From Reyranella sp. (GTDB taxonomy: Bacteria > Pseudomonadota > Alphaproteobacteria > Reyranellales > Reyranellaceae), in the NCBI GenBank assembly GCA_021732965.1, contig JAKFVZ010000171.1, forward strand, positions 1-18,121: a stretch of DNA of 18,121 nt, in the 5' to 3' direction. The notes beneath the pieces were generated by a model, which saw nothing but the letters and a program-made list of their open reading frames with translations, did not search any database and had not been told where the DNA came from. Both the position numbers and the translations under genes were made by a program. Below, one piece after another: positions 1-7,485 of this stretch (the stretch's first letter is position 1; every line of letters begins with the position of its first letter).

Positions 1-1
1 G

Positions 2-676
2 TGCTGGCTCCTGCTGGTGCGGCGGCCCGAGGATGTGGGCCTGCAGCCCGACCTACTGGCCGACGGCAAGGCGCCGCCGCTGGTCGAGCCGCGCTGGAGC
101 CGGGCGCAGGCGATGCGGACGCCGGCCTTCTGGCTGCTCTCGCTCTACACCGTCCTGCTGTTTCCGGTGCAGGCCGGCGTCAGCCTGCACAACGCGCCTC
201 ACCTGATCGAGCGCGGCCTGTCGCCCGTCGCGGCGGCTTCCGTCATCGAGTTCGTGGCAATGCTCTCGGGCGTGGCGAGCTTCGGCATCGGCTTCCTGCC
301 GCGCACTTGGCCGGTGCGTTACCCAATGGCGTTCTGCGCGGTGTGCATGGCGCTCGGCAGTTACGGTTTGATCTTCATCTCAGGCGTGGAAACCGCGATG
401 GCTGCGGCGGGCCTGTTCGGCATCGGCATGGGCGGCGTCATGCTGCTGCTGCCGGTCGCCTGGGCGGACTATTTCGGGCGCGAAAGCTATGGCGCGATTC
501 GCGGCGTGGCGCTCTCGCTGCAGGTCACGGCGCAGGCTGCCGGGCCACTCGCGTCGGGCATGCTGCGCGACTGGAGCGGCAACTACACCGACTCACTGCT
601 GCTCTTCGGCACGCTGGCCACTTTCGCGGTGGTCGCTGCACTGATGGCGCAGCGGCCGCGCCTCCGCACGATCTAA
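2..676 (+). CDS. MFS transporter, C-terminal part (5' end outside window)
   Basis: The reading frame is open from base 2, so the start lies upstream of the window; about 224 residues are visible, ending at TAA 674-676. The protein starts inside a cytoplasmic loop reading RRPEDVGLQPD, a motif typical of the central loop of oxalate/formate-antiporter-like major facilitator proteins. A run of hydrophobic segments follows (for example FWLLSLYTVLLFPVQAGV, AAAGLFGIGMGGVMLLLPVAWA and LLLFGTLATFAVVAALMA), which fits transmembrane helices 7-12. Gly-rich helices such as GIGMGGVM are usual for the fold. It is an inner-membrane secondary transporter, and the substrate cannot be told from this half. Its stop overlaps the stop of the convergent epoxide hydrolase gene by 4 bp, leaving no room for a separate terminator. 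Confidence 0.85.
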   Translation, partial: CWLLLVRRPEDVGLQPDLLADGKAPPLVEPRWSRAQAMRTPAFWLLSLYTVLLFPVQAGVSLHNAPHLIERGLSPVAAASVIEFVAMLSGVASFGIGFLPRTWPVRYPMAFCAVCMALGSYGLIFISGVETAMAAAGLFGIGMGGVMLLLPVAWADYFGRESYGAIRGVALSLQVTAQAAGPLASGMLRDWSGNYTDSLLLFGTLATFAVVAALMAQRPRLRTI

Positions 677-1899
677 TCGTTCGCCGCGCCGTAACGCAGG
701 GGGCGGAAGAAGGCCCGGATGTCCTCGACCAGTAGCTCCGGTTCCTCGAGCGCCGCGAAGTGGCCGCCGCTCGGCATCACCGTGTGGCGAGGCAGGTTGA
801 AGGCGCGCTCGATCCATTCCCGGGGCTGGGCCGGCGCGATATCGGCGGGGAAGGCGGCGAACCCGGTCGGCGTCTCGACCTTCGCGCCCTCGGGCAGCGC
901 TCGCGGCTTCTGTTCGGCGGCGCCGCGATAGAGCCATGTCGCGGTGCCGGCCGTGCCGGTCAGCCAGTAGACCATGATGTTGTCGAGCAGCGTGTCCATC
1001 GAGAAGCGCTTCAGCGGATCGCCGCCGCAGTCGCTCCACGCCTGGAATTTTTCCGCGATCCAGGCTGCCAGTCCTACTGGTGAATCGGAAAGGGCGACGC
1101 CCAACGTCTGCGGTCGCGTCGCATGGATGCGCTGGTAGGCGGTCTTGTCGTCGAGCGCGGTGCCCATTTTCGCGAGCCATGCCTGCTCGTCGGCGCTGAG
1201 CGTCGCGGTCTTGAGATCGAGGCCCGGCCGCAGCCCCATCATGTTGAGATGGACACCGAGCACACCCGACTCATCCTTCTGCGGATGATCGAAGGCGAGC
1301 CACGACGAGACGACGGCGCCCCAGTCGCCGCCCTGGATGCCATAGGGCCGGCCGTAGTTGAGCTTCTCGGTGACGAGTCTGTGCCAGAGGCCGGCAATGG
1401 CGCGCGGCCCGATCGGGCCCGTGGTGCCGTCGGCGCGGATCGGCGGACCGGAGAAGCCATAGCCCGGCAGCGACGGCACGATCACGTCGAAGGCGTCGAG
1501 CGGATCGCCGCCATGCTCCTCGGGATGGGCGAGCACGTCGATGAGATGCAGGAACTCGACGATCGATCCCGGCCAGCCGTGGGTCACGACCAGAGGAAGA
1601 GGCCGCGGCGCATCCTCGACCTCGGTGCCGGGCTCGCGGATGAAATGGATCCGCTGCGGGCCGATATCGACCAGGTAGTTGGGCCACCGGTTGATGGCTT
1701 CCTGGCAGCGCTGCCAGTCGTAGCCGTGGCGCCAGTAGTCGACCAACTCGGCGAGGAAGGCGGGATCGGTGCCCGAGGTCCAGGAGCCCCGGTCCTCAAT
1801 CGCCGTTGGCGGGCGCCAGCGGCGCAGGCGCTCGTCGAGATCGATCAGCGCCCGTTCGGGGATATCAACCTTGAAAGGCTCGGGAGTGTCATAGGCCAT
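673..1899 (-). CDS. Epoxide hydrolase, EHN family (alpha/beta hydrolase)
   Basis: The 408-residue protein has the usual length and order of microsomal-type (EHN) epoxide hydrolases. An N-terminal EHN segment (about 5-115: PFKVDIPERALIDLDERL, then WPNYLVDIGPQRIHFI) precedes the alpha/beta hydrolase core. Visible motifs are the oxyanion-hole motif HGWPGS at 107-112, the nucleophile elbow GGDWG with Asp192, a candidate ring-opening Tyr324 in TWLYRG, and the general-base His380 in SGGHFAALEEP. The family hydrolyses epoxides to diols through an alkyl-enzyme ester at the Asp. No signal peptide is present, so it is probably cytoplasmic. The physiological substrate is unknown. It starts 26 nt after the phosphatase gene on the same strand and has only a weak Shine-Dalgarno sequence, so it may be the last gene of that transcript. 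Its 3' end overlaps the MFS gene by 4 bp. Confidence 0.9.
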   Translation of the reverse strand: MAYDTPEPFKVDIPERALIDLDERLRRWRPPTAIEDRGSWTSGTDPAFLAELVDYWRHGYDWQRCQEAINRWPNYLVDIGPQRIHFIREPGTEVEDAPRPLPLVVTHGWPGSIVEFLHLIDVLAHPEEHGGDPLDAFDVIVPSLPGYGFSGPPIRADGTTGPIGPRAIAGLWHRLVTEKLNYGRPYGIQGGDWGAVVSSWLAFDHPQKDESGVLGVHLNMMGLRPGLDLKTATLSADEQAWLAKMGTALDDKTAYQRIHATRPQTLGVALSDSPVGLAAWIAEKFQAWSDCGGDPLKRFSMDTLLDNIMVYWLTGTAGTATWLYRGAAEQKPRALPEGAKVETPTGFAAFPADIAPAQPREWIERAFNLPRHTVMPSGGHFAALEEPELLVEDIRAFFRPLRYGAAND

Positions 1900-1925
1900 T
1901 CAAGGATCATACCGGACCTTGGACC

Positions 1926-2684
1926 TTAATCGAGCAGGTCTGCCTTCAGCCGGTCGCGCGCCTTGGCATCGAGGCCTAGCGCTTTCTCGGCGAAGGCTTC
2001 CGGCGTGCCGAAATCGCCGCGCACGACGTCGAAGGCGGCTTCGAGATAGGGCGTGCGCGCCTCGATGATGGCGGCGCGGGTGTCGATGTCGAGTTCGGGA
2101 TAGCGGCCGATATGGCCGGTCCACAGGTCGTTGGTGCGAAGATAATCTTCCATCACCGTTTCCCAGGGCACGCCCAGCAGGGTGAGGAGGAGGGCTGAGG
2201 CGAAGCCGGTGCGGTCCTTGCCGGCGGTGCAGTGGAACACCAGCGGCCGGTGCTCGCCGTCGCTGAGCGTCGCGAACAGGGTGCGGAACCCCGGTGCGCA
2301 GCGCCGCGGATAGTCACGGTAATGGTCCGTGAGGAACTGCATCATGATGTACGGATTGGCCGACCCGTCGGCCACCGCGCCGCGGATCTTGTCGCCGACG
2401 CCGGGCTCGATGTGCGCGCCGACGATGCGGCAGGCCAGGCCGTCGACCAGATGCGGCGTCTCGGCCGCCTCGTTGACGCCGCGCAGGTCGACGATGGTGC
2501 GCACGCCGAGCTTGCCCAGCGCGCCGCGATCCTCGTCGGTCAGGCTGCCGAGATGGGCGGAGCGGAAGACGGCGTTGCGACGGACGGTGCGGCCGTCGGC
2601 GGTCGTGTAGCCGCCGAGGTCGCGGAAGTTGGAGCCGCCCTTGAGGTGAAGGACGTGGGGGAGAATTGTGTCGGGCATGGGCAT
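1926..2684 (-). CDS. Tyrosine/serine protein phosphatase (PTP-like)
   Basis: The 252-residue protein carries the Cys-dependent phosphatase signature HCTAGKDRTG at 151-160: Cys152 is the nucleophile and Arg158 binds phosphate. The N-terminal NFRDLGGY at 19-26 is characteristic of the bacterial Y_phosphatase3 group (MptpB-like), as is the following RTVRRNAVFRSAHL. No signal peptide is visible, so it should be cytoplasmic, acting on phosphotyrosine, phosphoserine or possibly phosphoinositide; the true substrate is unknown. Two in-frame ATGs (2684 and 2678) are possible starts, and neither has a strong Shine-Dalgarno sequence. The gene lies 43 nt after the TonB receptor and 26 nt before the epoxide hydrolase, all on the minus strand. 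Co-transcription is plausible, but a functional link is not obvious. Confidence 0.88.
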   Translation of the reverse strand: MPMPDTILPHVLHLKGGSNFRDLGGYTTADGRTVRRNAVFRSAHLGSLTDEDRGALGKLGVRTIVDLRGVNEAAETPHLVDGLACRIVGAHIEPGVGDKIRGAVADGSANPYIMMQFLTDHYRDYPRRCAPGFRTLFATLSDGEHRPLVFHCTAGKDRTGFASALLLTLLGVPWETVMEDYLRTNDLWTGHIGRYPELDIDTRAAIIEARTPYLEAAFDVVRGDFGTPEAFAEKALGLDAKARDRLKADLLD

Positions 2685-2727
2685 GGTTCTAGCACGCCCT
2701 GCCGGGCCCGATCATGTCGATTGCGGG

Positions 2728-4914
2728 TCAGAATTTTTGCGCCAGCGTCACGAAGAAGGCGCGACGCATTCCGTATTGCGGTGCCCCGACGCCGACGCCC
2801 TCGCCGGTGCGCAGCTCGTAGACACCGTCGGTCACGTTGATCGCGTCGAGGCGGATCTGCGTGCCCTTGCTGCCGGCGAGCGGCACCTTCTGCGTCACCG
2901 AGAGGTTGAGCGTGGCATAGGCGGGCAGCGAGGTGTCGTTGGGGGTCACGACGCTGGTGCGCAGGCCGCTGCCGAACAGCATGTCGGCGGAGACGCGCGT
3001 GGCCCAATCGCTGCCGGAGTTGAAGACATAGGCGGCGCCGGCGGACCCGGTCCAACCCTGGTCGTGGTCGGCGGCGATCCAGTAGTTGCCGACATAGGCG
3101 AGGTCGCCGGGCGAGAAATTGTACTGCGCCGAGTTGATGTTGGTGGCGCTCACCTTGGACCAGGCGAGGTTGCCGTAGAGCGACCATGGGCCCTTGTCGT
3201 AGTTGGCGTAGAGTTCGAATCCCTTCACCTGCGCATTGGCATAGTTGAAGGACGCGAGCTGGATGGGCGCCCCGAACTGGCCCTTGTCGAGATAGTTCTC
3301 GGCGATCTTGTAGTAGCCGCTGAAGCCGACGGTCAGGCCGTCGAGCGGCTTCACGGTCAGGCCGACGTCGAAGTAATCGGACCGTTCGGCCTTGACCGGA
3401 TCGTTCTGGAAGTTCTCCGGCTCGGCGGTGGTGCCGGTGCGGACCGCGAGCGAGCCGAAACCCACCTGGTTGAGCGGCGCCGGGACGAAGTAGCGCGAGT
3501 AGCCGGCGCGCAGGGCGATCTGTGGCGTCGGTTCCCAGACGACGTTGATGCGCGGGCTGACCTGGTTCTCGGAAATCTGGCCGGTGATCGCGTCGAAGCG
3601 GGCGCCGAAGTTGATCGTGACGTTCGGGATCACCTTCCACTCGTCCTGCAGGTAGACGCTGTAGGTCCAGCCGACGATCTCGGATCCGTCGGTGAAGCCC
3701 ACTGGATCGGTGCCGGGAATCAGGGCCGCGGGATCGGCGGGATCGGGAACCAGGCCCAGGGCATTGTTCTGGCTGAAGCTGGTGACGCGCTCGCGCTGGA
3801 CGAGGAAGCCGCCGCGCAGCGTGTGGCTGGAGGCGATCTTCCAGCTCGCGTCGCCCTGCGCGCCGACCGCGAGGCTGGAACGCTGCGACCACGGCGCGAT
3901 GCCGTTGTAGAGCAGGTCGCCCAGCGCGTCGGGCTGGTAGGAGAGCTTGGAGTAGCGCGCAAAGCCCGAGAGCTGCACGTTGAAGTCCTGGAAGCTCTTC
4001 TGCAGCGAGGCGATGCCGAAATACGTGTCTTCCCACTGGCGCTGGTCGAGGAGCGCGCTGTTCCAGTCGGTGATGCCGTTCAGCGGGAAGCTCGGCGCCT
4101 CTCCCGGCACGTTGGGGATCTGGTAGCGCGCGCTGGCGCCGCCGCCGATGAAGCTGAGGCGCGTGTTCTCGTCGACCAGCGCGGTGAGCTTGGTGAGCGC
4201 ATACCATTGTGCGGTGGCATCGTGCAGCGGGGCCGTCGAGGCGGTCGGGTTCTCGATGCCGATGTTGTTGCTGACGTACTGGCCCACGGCGAAATAGTCG
4301 AAGTTGCCGGAGCGGCCGCCATATTCCAGCGCGGGCTGCAGCCAGTTGTAGGACCCCATCATCATCGAGGCCTCGCCGCCGGGATTGGTCGTGCCGGACT
4401 TCACCGTGATGTCGACGACGCCGGCGGTGCGCAGGCCGTACTGTGCGGGCAGCGCGCCGGTGATCAGCGAGAGCTGGTCGGCGAAGCGCGGCGACATGAT
4501 GTTGCTGAACAGCGCCAGGCCCTCGGGCAACTGCACGCCGTCCAGCCGGTACTGCAGGCTGCCATGGTCGCCACGGACATGGATCTGGCCGAACCCGTCC
4601 TGAACGACGCCGGGCGCGCGCAGCAGCACCTGGTTCAATGGCGCGTTCTCGCCCTGCGGCGTGTTGCTGATGGCGGTCTTGCTGAAATCGTAGCGCGTGG
4701 CGCCGAGGCTGGGCTGGATCTCGCTGCGCTCGCGGTCGAGCCGCTTGCCGACCACCTCGATGGCAAGTGCGCCCGATGCGGCGTCCGGCAGGGTGGCAGG
4801 CTGGGCCTCGGTCGGGTTGGGCGGCGCCGCAGGCTGCGGAGACTGGGCGAAAGCCGGTTGGGCTGCGGAAAGACCTGCTGCCAGAGCCAGTGCCGATACG
4901 CCGATCCGCTGCAT
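2728..4914 (-). CDS. TonB-dependent outer-membrane receptor, probably Zur-controlled zinc/metallophore uptake
   Basis: This is a 728-residue outer-membrane importer. It has a Sec signal peptide (MQRIGVSALALAAG... cut after AFA, about residue 23), a Pro/Ala-rich linker and a likely TonB box around AIEVVGKRL (51-59). A plug domain spans about 70-174, with QIHVRGDHGSLQYRLDGVQLP (110-130) in its core and GVVDITVKSG at its end. A 22-strand-type barrel follows and ends in a C-terminal Phe (VTLAQKF) as needed for BAM insertion. The family takes up scarce ligands using TonB/ExbBD energy. No His-rich loop like that of Neisseria ZnuD is visible; the zinc assignment rests on the promoter, which overlaps a perfect Zur-type palindrome. 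ATG 4914 is supported by AGGGAG at 4922-4927, 7 nt upstream. Other metal chelates remain possible as substrate. Confidence 0.9.
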   Translation of the reverse strand: MQRIGVSALALAAGLSAAQPAFAQSPQPAAPPNPTEAQPATLPDAASGALAIEVVGKRLDRERSEIQPSLGATRYDFSKTAISNTPQGENAPLNQVLLRAPGVVQDGFGQIHVRGDHGSLQYRLDGVQLPEGLALFSNIMSPRFADQLSLITGALPAQYGLRTAGVVDITVKSGTTNPGGEASMMMGSYNWLQPALEYGGRSGNFDYFAVGQYVSNNIGIENPTASTAPLHDATAQWYALTKLTALVDENTRLSFIGGGASARYQIPNVPGEAPSFPLNGITDWNSALLDQRQWEDTYFGIASLQKSFQDFNVQLSGFARYSKLSYQPDALGDLLYNGIAPWSQRSSLAVGAQGDASWKIASSHTLRGGFLVQRERVTSFSQNNALGLVPDPADPAALIPGTDPVGFTDGSEIVGWTYSVYLQDEWKVIPNVTINFGARFDAITGQISENQVSPRINVVWEPTPQIALRAGYSRYFVPAPLNQVGFGSLAVRTGTTAEPENFQNDPVKAERSDYFDVGLTVKPLDGLTVGFSGYYKIAENYLDKGQFGAPIQLASFNYANAQVKGFELYANYDKGPWSLYGNLAWSKVSATNINSAQYNFSPGDLAYVGNYWIAADHDQGWTGSAGAAYVFNSGSDWATRVSADMLFGSGLRTSVVTPNDTSLPAYATLNLSVTQKVPLAGSKGTQIRLDAINVTDGVYELRTGEGVGVGAPQYGMRRAFFVTLAQKF

Positions 4915-4958
4915 CCGAAAACTCCCTACGCGTCGTCAGAGAATGTTATACTGTTATT

Positions 4959-4973
4959 TGTTATAGTATAACA
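4959..4973. promoter_or_regulatory. Zur-type operator (perfect 7-1-7 palindrome)
   Basis: TGTTATA-G-TATAACA is a perfect inverted repeat and matches the known Zur box core (GTTATA-N-TATAAC). It covers the proposed -10 hexamer and spacer of the TonB receptor promoter, the position expected of a zinc-loaded repressor. A further TGTTATA half-site begins 15 bp upstream (4944-4950) and a partial TGTTAT lies at 4952-4957. The whole stretch 4943-4974 also forms 10-bp perfect arms (ATGTTATACT/AGTATAACAT), so two dimers might bind. The AT-rich island stands out sharply from the GC-rich surroundings. The regulator gene is not in this window, so binding is inferred from the motif. Confidence 0.8.
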
Positions 4974-4987
4974 TTATGAGACGTCAA
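4960..4987 (-). promoter_or_regulatory. Predicted sigma70-type promoter of the TonB receptor
   Basis: On the minus strand, TTGACG (4987-4982) and TATAAC (4965-4960) are separated by 16 nt. Transcription would begin some 35-40 nt before the ATG at 4914, with AGGGAG at 4922-4927 as ribosome binding site. The -10 hexamer is itself part of the Zur-type palindrome, so promoter use and repressor binding would be mutually exclusive. The assignment is by eye from consensus hexamers. Confidence 0.6.
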
Positions 4988-5026
4988 TCGATAGGGCAGG
5001 CGCCGGCGCCGGTGTATTCAGGGCGC

Positions 5027-6640
5027 ATGAGTCCCGAAGTCCGGAGCGGCGGGCCAATCGCATCGCCAAAGTCCATCGTCATTGCCTGCTGCGCCCTGAT
5101 CGTCGCGATCGTGCTGGCCTATACGGCGGTCAATGCCGTCGTCCGGCCGGTCATCTGGTCCGACAGCGGCTGGGGCCTGCTGGGGTGGGACCTCCGCCAC
5201 GGCCTGCCGTGGAACCACTGGGCCTCGCCCGATCCGCAGGACATCACGAAGGACATCTCGACCTTCATGTCGATCTGGTCGCCGGGACAGCATGTCGTAC
5301 CGGGTGTTCTGGAGGAGCTGGGCCTGAGCCTTGGCCACGCGGTGATCGCGACGGTGGCCGTCTTTTCGGTGATCGGCCTGCTGGGCTGGTGGGCGCTCTA
5401 TCGCGCCTTCGGCTTTCCGCCGCATGTCATCGCGATCTCGCTCGCGCTGATCGTCTGCAGCCGGGGCTTCGCCTTTCCGTTCGTGATCTTCATCGGCGGC
5501 GAGATCCTGCTGTTCGGCATCGCGCCCTGGTTCCTGCTGCTCGTGTGGCGGCTGCGGGACCTGCGCTGGGTTGCCGTGCCGCCGCTGGTGCTCGGCACGG
5601 CCGTCATGTTCTTCGCCAAGCTGTCCGCCGTCGTCCTGGCCTGTGCCGCCATCTCGGCAGCGGTGCTCTCGGGGCCGCACCCGTGGCGGGACAAGGCCGA
5701 CACGGTACGTCGCGGCCTGGTGGCGGCGCTCACCGTCGCTATCGTGGGCGTCGTCCTCTATTACGCCTGGTACTCGCGCGGCTGGACGGCGGCTTCGACG
5801 GTGGCGTCGGTCCAGTGGTCGGTGTTCGTCACCCACGGGATCTTCATCCTGAGCTGCGTCTGGGGCGCCGCGCTCTCGTTCGGCGAGATGTGGAACTTCA
5901 TCCTGCTCCATCCCAGCCGTGCGATCTTCGGTTCGCAACTGGCGGTGGGCTACATCCTCGCGCTGCCGGCCGCGGTCACGCTTGTCGTCATGTGGCGGCA
6001 ACTGCGCCGGAGTCATCGAGACTACCTGGTCTTCGTCGGGCTGACGACGCTGGCCTACGCCGCGGTCTTCCTGCTGCTGTGGGCACGGGGCGCCACGATC
6101 GGCCAGGAGGAGCGCTATTTCCGTCCGGTGTCGCTGCTGCTGCTGGTCGGCGCGGTGCAGGCGTTCCTGATCGTGCCGAGCCGGCTGCTGCGGGCGGCCG
6201 GCGTCATGATGGCGCTGGTCGGCGTGCTCTACGGGCTGGCGGCGCATGCCAAGCACGTTGTCGTCAATCTTGGCCATCCGCTGGGCGTGCGCGACTTCCG
6301 GCACTCCACGGCCAACGAAGCGGTCGTGAAGTTCATCCGCACGATCGACGTGCCGGCGCCCGACCGCGGCTCCACCCTGATTTTCGTGCCGTCACCTGAG
6401 ATCGGCCTCGAGGTGCGCAACGTCCGCGTCATGGCCAACCACGCCGACTTCTGGTCGATCGAGGACATGCGGAACCTCAAGTTCCGCGGCCGCGTGCCGC
6501 GCCTCTACATCATCGTGCAGCAGAGACTGGTCGGCGAGGGCAAGGCGAAGGCGATGATGGATCAGTTCGTCGACTACAAGCCGTCGGAATGGAAGGAGAA
6601 GCCGCTCGACGGCTTCGTCTGCTTCTACGTCGTCGACTGA
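5027..6640 (+). CDS. Polytopic membrane protein, GT-C glycosyltransferase-like
   Basis: The frame is open from ATG 4976, but that codon follows the Zur-type palindrome without a Shine-Dalgarno sequence. ATG 5027, preceded by CAGGG, gives a membrane protein beginning a few residues before its first helix and is preferred (537 residues). About ten or more hydrophobic segments are visible (first IVIACCALIVAIVLAYTAV, about 17-35). A long extracytoplasmic loop follows with WSDSGWG (Asp46) and FMSIWSPGQHVVPG. This helix-1/acidic-loop layout recalls GT-C membrane glycosyltransferases that use lipid-linked sugars, but no diagnostic family motif was recognised. The C-terminal 110 residues are soluble (VPAPDRGSTLIFVPSPEIGL... 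to FVCFYVVD). It is divergent from the TonB receptor and shares its regulatory region; it need not share its function. It ends 15 nt before the convergent Rap1a-like gene. Confidence 0.75.
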   Translation: MSPEVRSGGPIASPKSIVIACCALIVAIVLAYTAVNAVVRPVIWSDSGWGLLGWDLRHGLPWNHWASPDPQDITKDISTFMSIWSPGQHVVPGVLEELGLSLGHAVIATVAVFSVIGLLGWWALYRAFGFPPHVIAISLALIVCSRGFAFPFVIFIGGEILLFGIAPWFLLLVWRLRDLRWVAVPPLVLGTAVMFFAKLSAVVLACAAISAAVLSGPHPWRDKADTVRRGLVAALTVAIVGVVLYYAWYSRGWTAASTVASVQWSVFVTHGIFILSCVWGAALSFGEMWNFILLHPSRAIFGSQLAVGYILALPAAVTLVVMWRQLRRSHRDYLVFVGLTTLAYAAVFLLLWARGATIGQEERYFRPVSLLLLVGAVQAFLIVPSRLLRAAGVMMALVGVLYGLAAHAKHVVVNLGHPLGVRDFRHSTANEAVVKFIRTIDVPAPDRGSTLIFVPSPEIGLEVRNVRVMANHADFWSIEDMRNLKFRGRVPRLYIIVQQRLVGEGKAKAMMDQFVDYKPSEWKEKPLDGFVCFYVVD

Positions 6641-6655
6641 GCCCGGTGGACGGCT

Positions 6656-7018
6656 CTACTTGGGCGCGCACGGCCAGGTCTGTTCGAGGGCTTCGCTGGC
6701 CAGCTCGATGAAATTCTCGTGCAGGCGTGCGGGAATGGTGTTGATGTAGCTCACGACCCCGCGCACCAGCAGACGGCGCGTGGCGATGCCGGGCAGGCAG
6801 ATATTCGGTTTCATCACCTGCAGCGTGTCGATGATGCCCGCGCAGACGCCGGCCAGAAGCAGTCGCGAGGTCGGGATGGGGTCGAGCAGGAAGGCCTCGC
6901 AGCCCAGCATGATGTAGTTGGCCGAACTCGTGTCCTGCTGCGCCCGTGCGCCGGGAGCGGCCCAGGGCGAGGCTATCGACAGGCCCACGAGAATTGCCAG
7001 AACGCGCGACAGCTTCAT
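6656..7018 (-). CDS. Rap1a/Tai-family secreted protein
   Basis: The frame opens at 7087, but residue 24 of it starts a clean signal peptide (MKLSRVLAILVGLSIASPWA, then GARA-QQ), so ATG 7018 is chosen. The Shine-Dalgarno sequence is weak. The 120-residue product has four Cys (40, 59, 74, 117) and the pattern LLAGVCAGIID..., NICLPG..., a middle helix with RGVVSYINTIP, and a terminal ALEQTWPC. This is the layout of the Rap1a/Tai superfamily, which includes periplasmic immunity proteins against type VI amidase effectors as well as many housekeeping homologues of unknown role. No effector or T6SS gene is adjacent, so an immunity role is not supported here. It is divergent from the STAS-like gene, with 83 nt between the starts. 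Confidence 0.72.
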   Translation of the reverse strand: MKLSRVLAILVGLSIASPWAAPGARAQQDTSSANYIMLGCEAFLLDPIPTSRLLLAGVCAGIIDTLQVMKPNICLPGIATRRLLVRGVVSYINTIPARLHENFIELASEALEQTWPCAPK

Positions 7019-7049
7019 CCGTCCAACTCTTCGATGCATCAGTTTCGGC

Positions 7050-7079
7050 CCAGCCGTGATAGGCTGGCGGTCCGGACCG
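7050..7079. repeat. Paired inverted repeats in a divergent intergenic region
   Basis: CCAGCC (7050-7055) and GGCTGG (7062-7067) form a 6-bp stem with a 6-nt loop. Directly after it comes the perfect 12-bp palindrome CGGTCCGGACCG (7068-7079). They sit in the 83-bp gap between the starts of the Rap1a-like and STAS-like genes. They could be operator sites, but short GC palindromes arise often in GC-rich DNA. Confidence 0.3.
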
Positions 7080-7101
7080 GGGGGCACTGGAGTTGTAAGA
7101 C

Positions 7102-7485
7102 ATGCCGTTGCGTTGGGAAATCCTGCATGAGCAGAAGCTCATCCATGTCGTTGCAGAAGGGGAGGTGACCCTGAAGGAGATGGAGGAGCATTTCGATGCC
7201 CTCGTCGTCGCCAATGCGCTGGCCTATTCGAAGCTGTTCGATGCGACGGCGCTGAAGCCGGTCTATGACGACAAAGACGTGATGGCGATGGGCGCGCGGC
7301 TCAGCGCCTACACGTCCCATTTCCCGAGCGGTCCCCTGGCCGTCGTGGGCGTCAGCGACGCCGTGCAGCTGGCCTTCCGGCGCTTCGTCAACATCTCGCC
7401 GTCCAAGCGGCCGGCCCGGCTCTTCAAGACGGAGGCCAAGGCCCGCACCTGGCTGAAGGAACAGGCGCTCAGCGTTTCGGATTGA
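7102..7485 (+). CDS. Small STAS-like (SpoIIAA-like) protein
   Basis: The 127-residue soluble protein has no signal peptide or membrane segment. Its pattern is an N-terminal beta-hairpin (LRWEILHEQKLIHVVAEGEVT), an LKEMEEHFDALV helix, a strand with KLFDATAL, a long helix around MAMGARLSAYTS, a strand GPLAVVGVS and a final helix KARTWLKEQAL. This alternation is that of STAS/SpoIIAA-like proteins, small domains widespread in alphaproteobacteria and mostly without known function. The conserved phosphorylatable Ser of true anti-sigma antagonists is not evident: the loop after the third strand reads KLFDATALKPV. TGGAG lies about 9 nt before ATG 7102. The last 17 nt overlap the 3' end of the convergent COG3904-like gene. 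Confidence 0.65.
   Translation: MPLRWEILHEQKLIHVVAEGEVTLKEMEEHFDALVVANALAYSKLFDATALKPVYDDKDVMAMGARLSAYTSHFPSGPLAVVGVSDAVQLAFRRFVNISPSKRPARLFKTEAKARTWLKEQALSVSD

Noticed and set aside
2668..4971. 767-residue open frame on the plus strand opposite the TonB receptor
   Set aside because: It is a shadow in GC-rich DNA: low-complexity Val/Ala/Arg/Glu composition and no domain, while the minus strand encodes a complete receptor with signal peptide and terminal Phe.
4976..5026. Upstream ATG for the membrane protein, adding 17 residues
   Set aside because: It directly follows the AT-rich palindrome with no ribosome binding site; the added residues are not part of a helix. ATG 5027 fits better.
5018..6304. 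428-residue minus-strand frame opposite the membrane protein
   Set aside because: Extremely Arg/Asp/Gln/His-rich, no hydrophobic core, typical of an antisense shadow.
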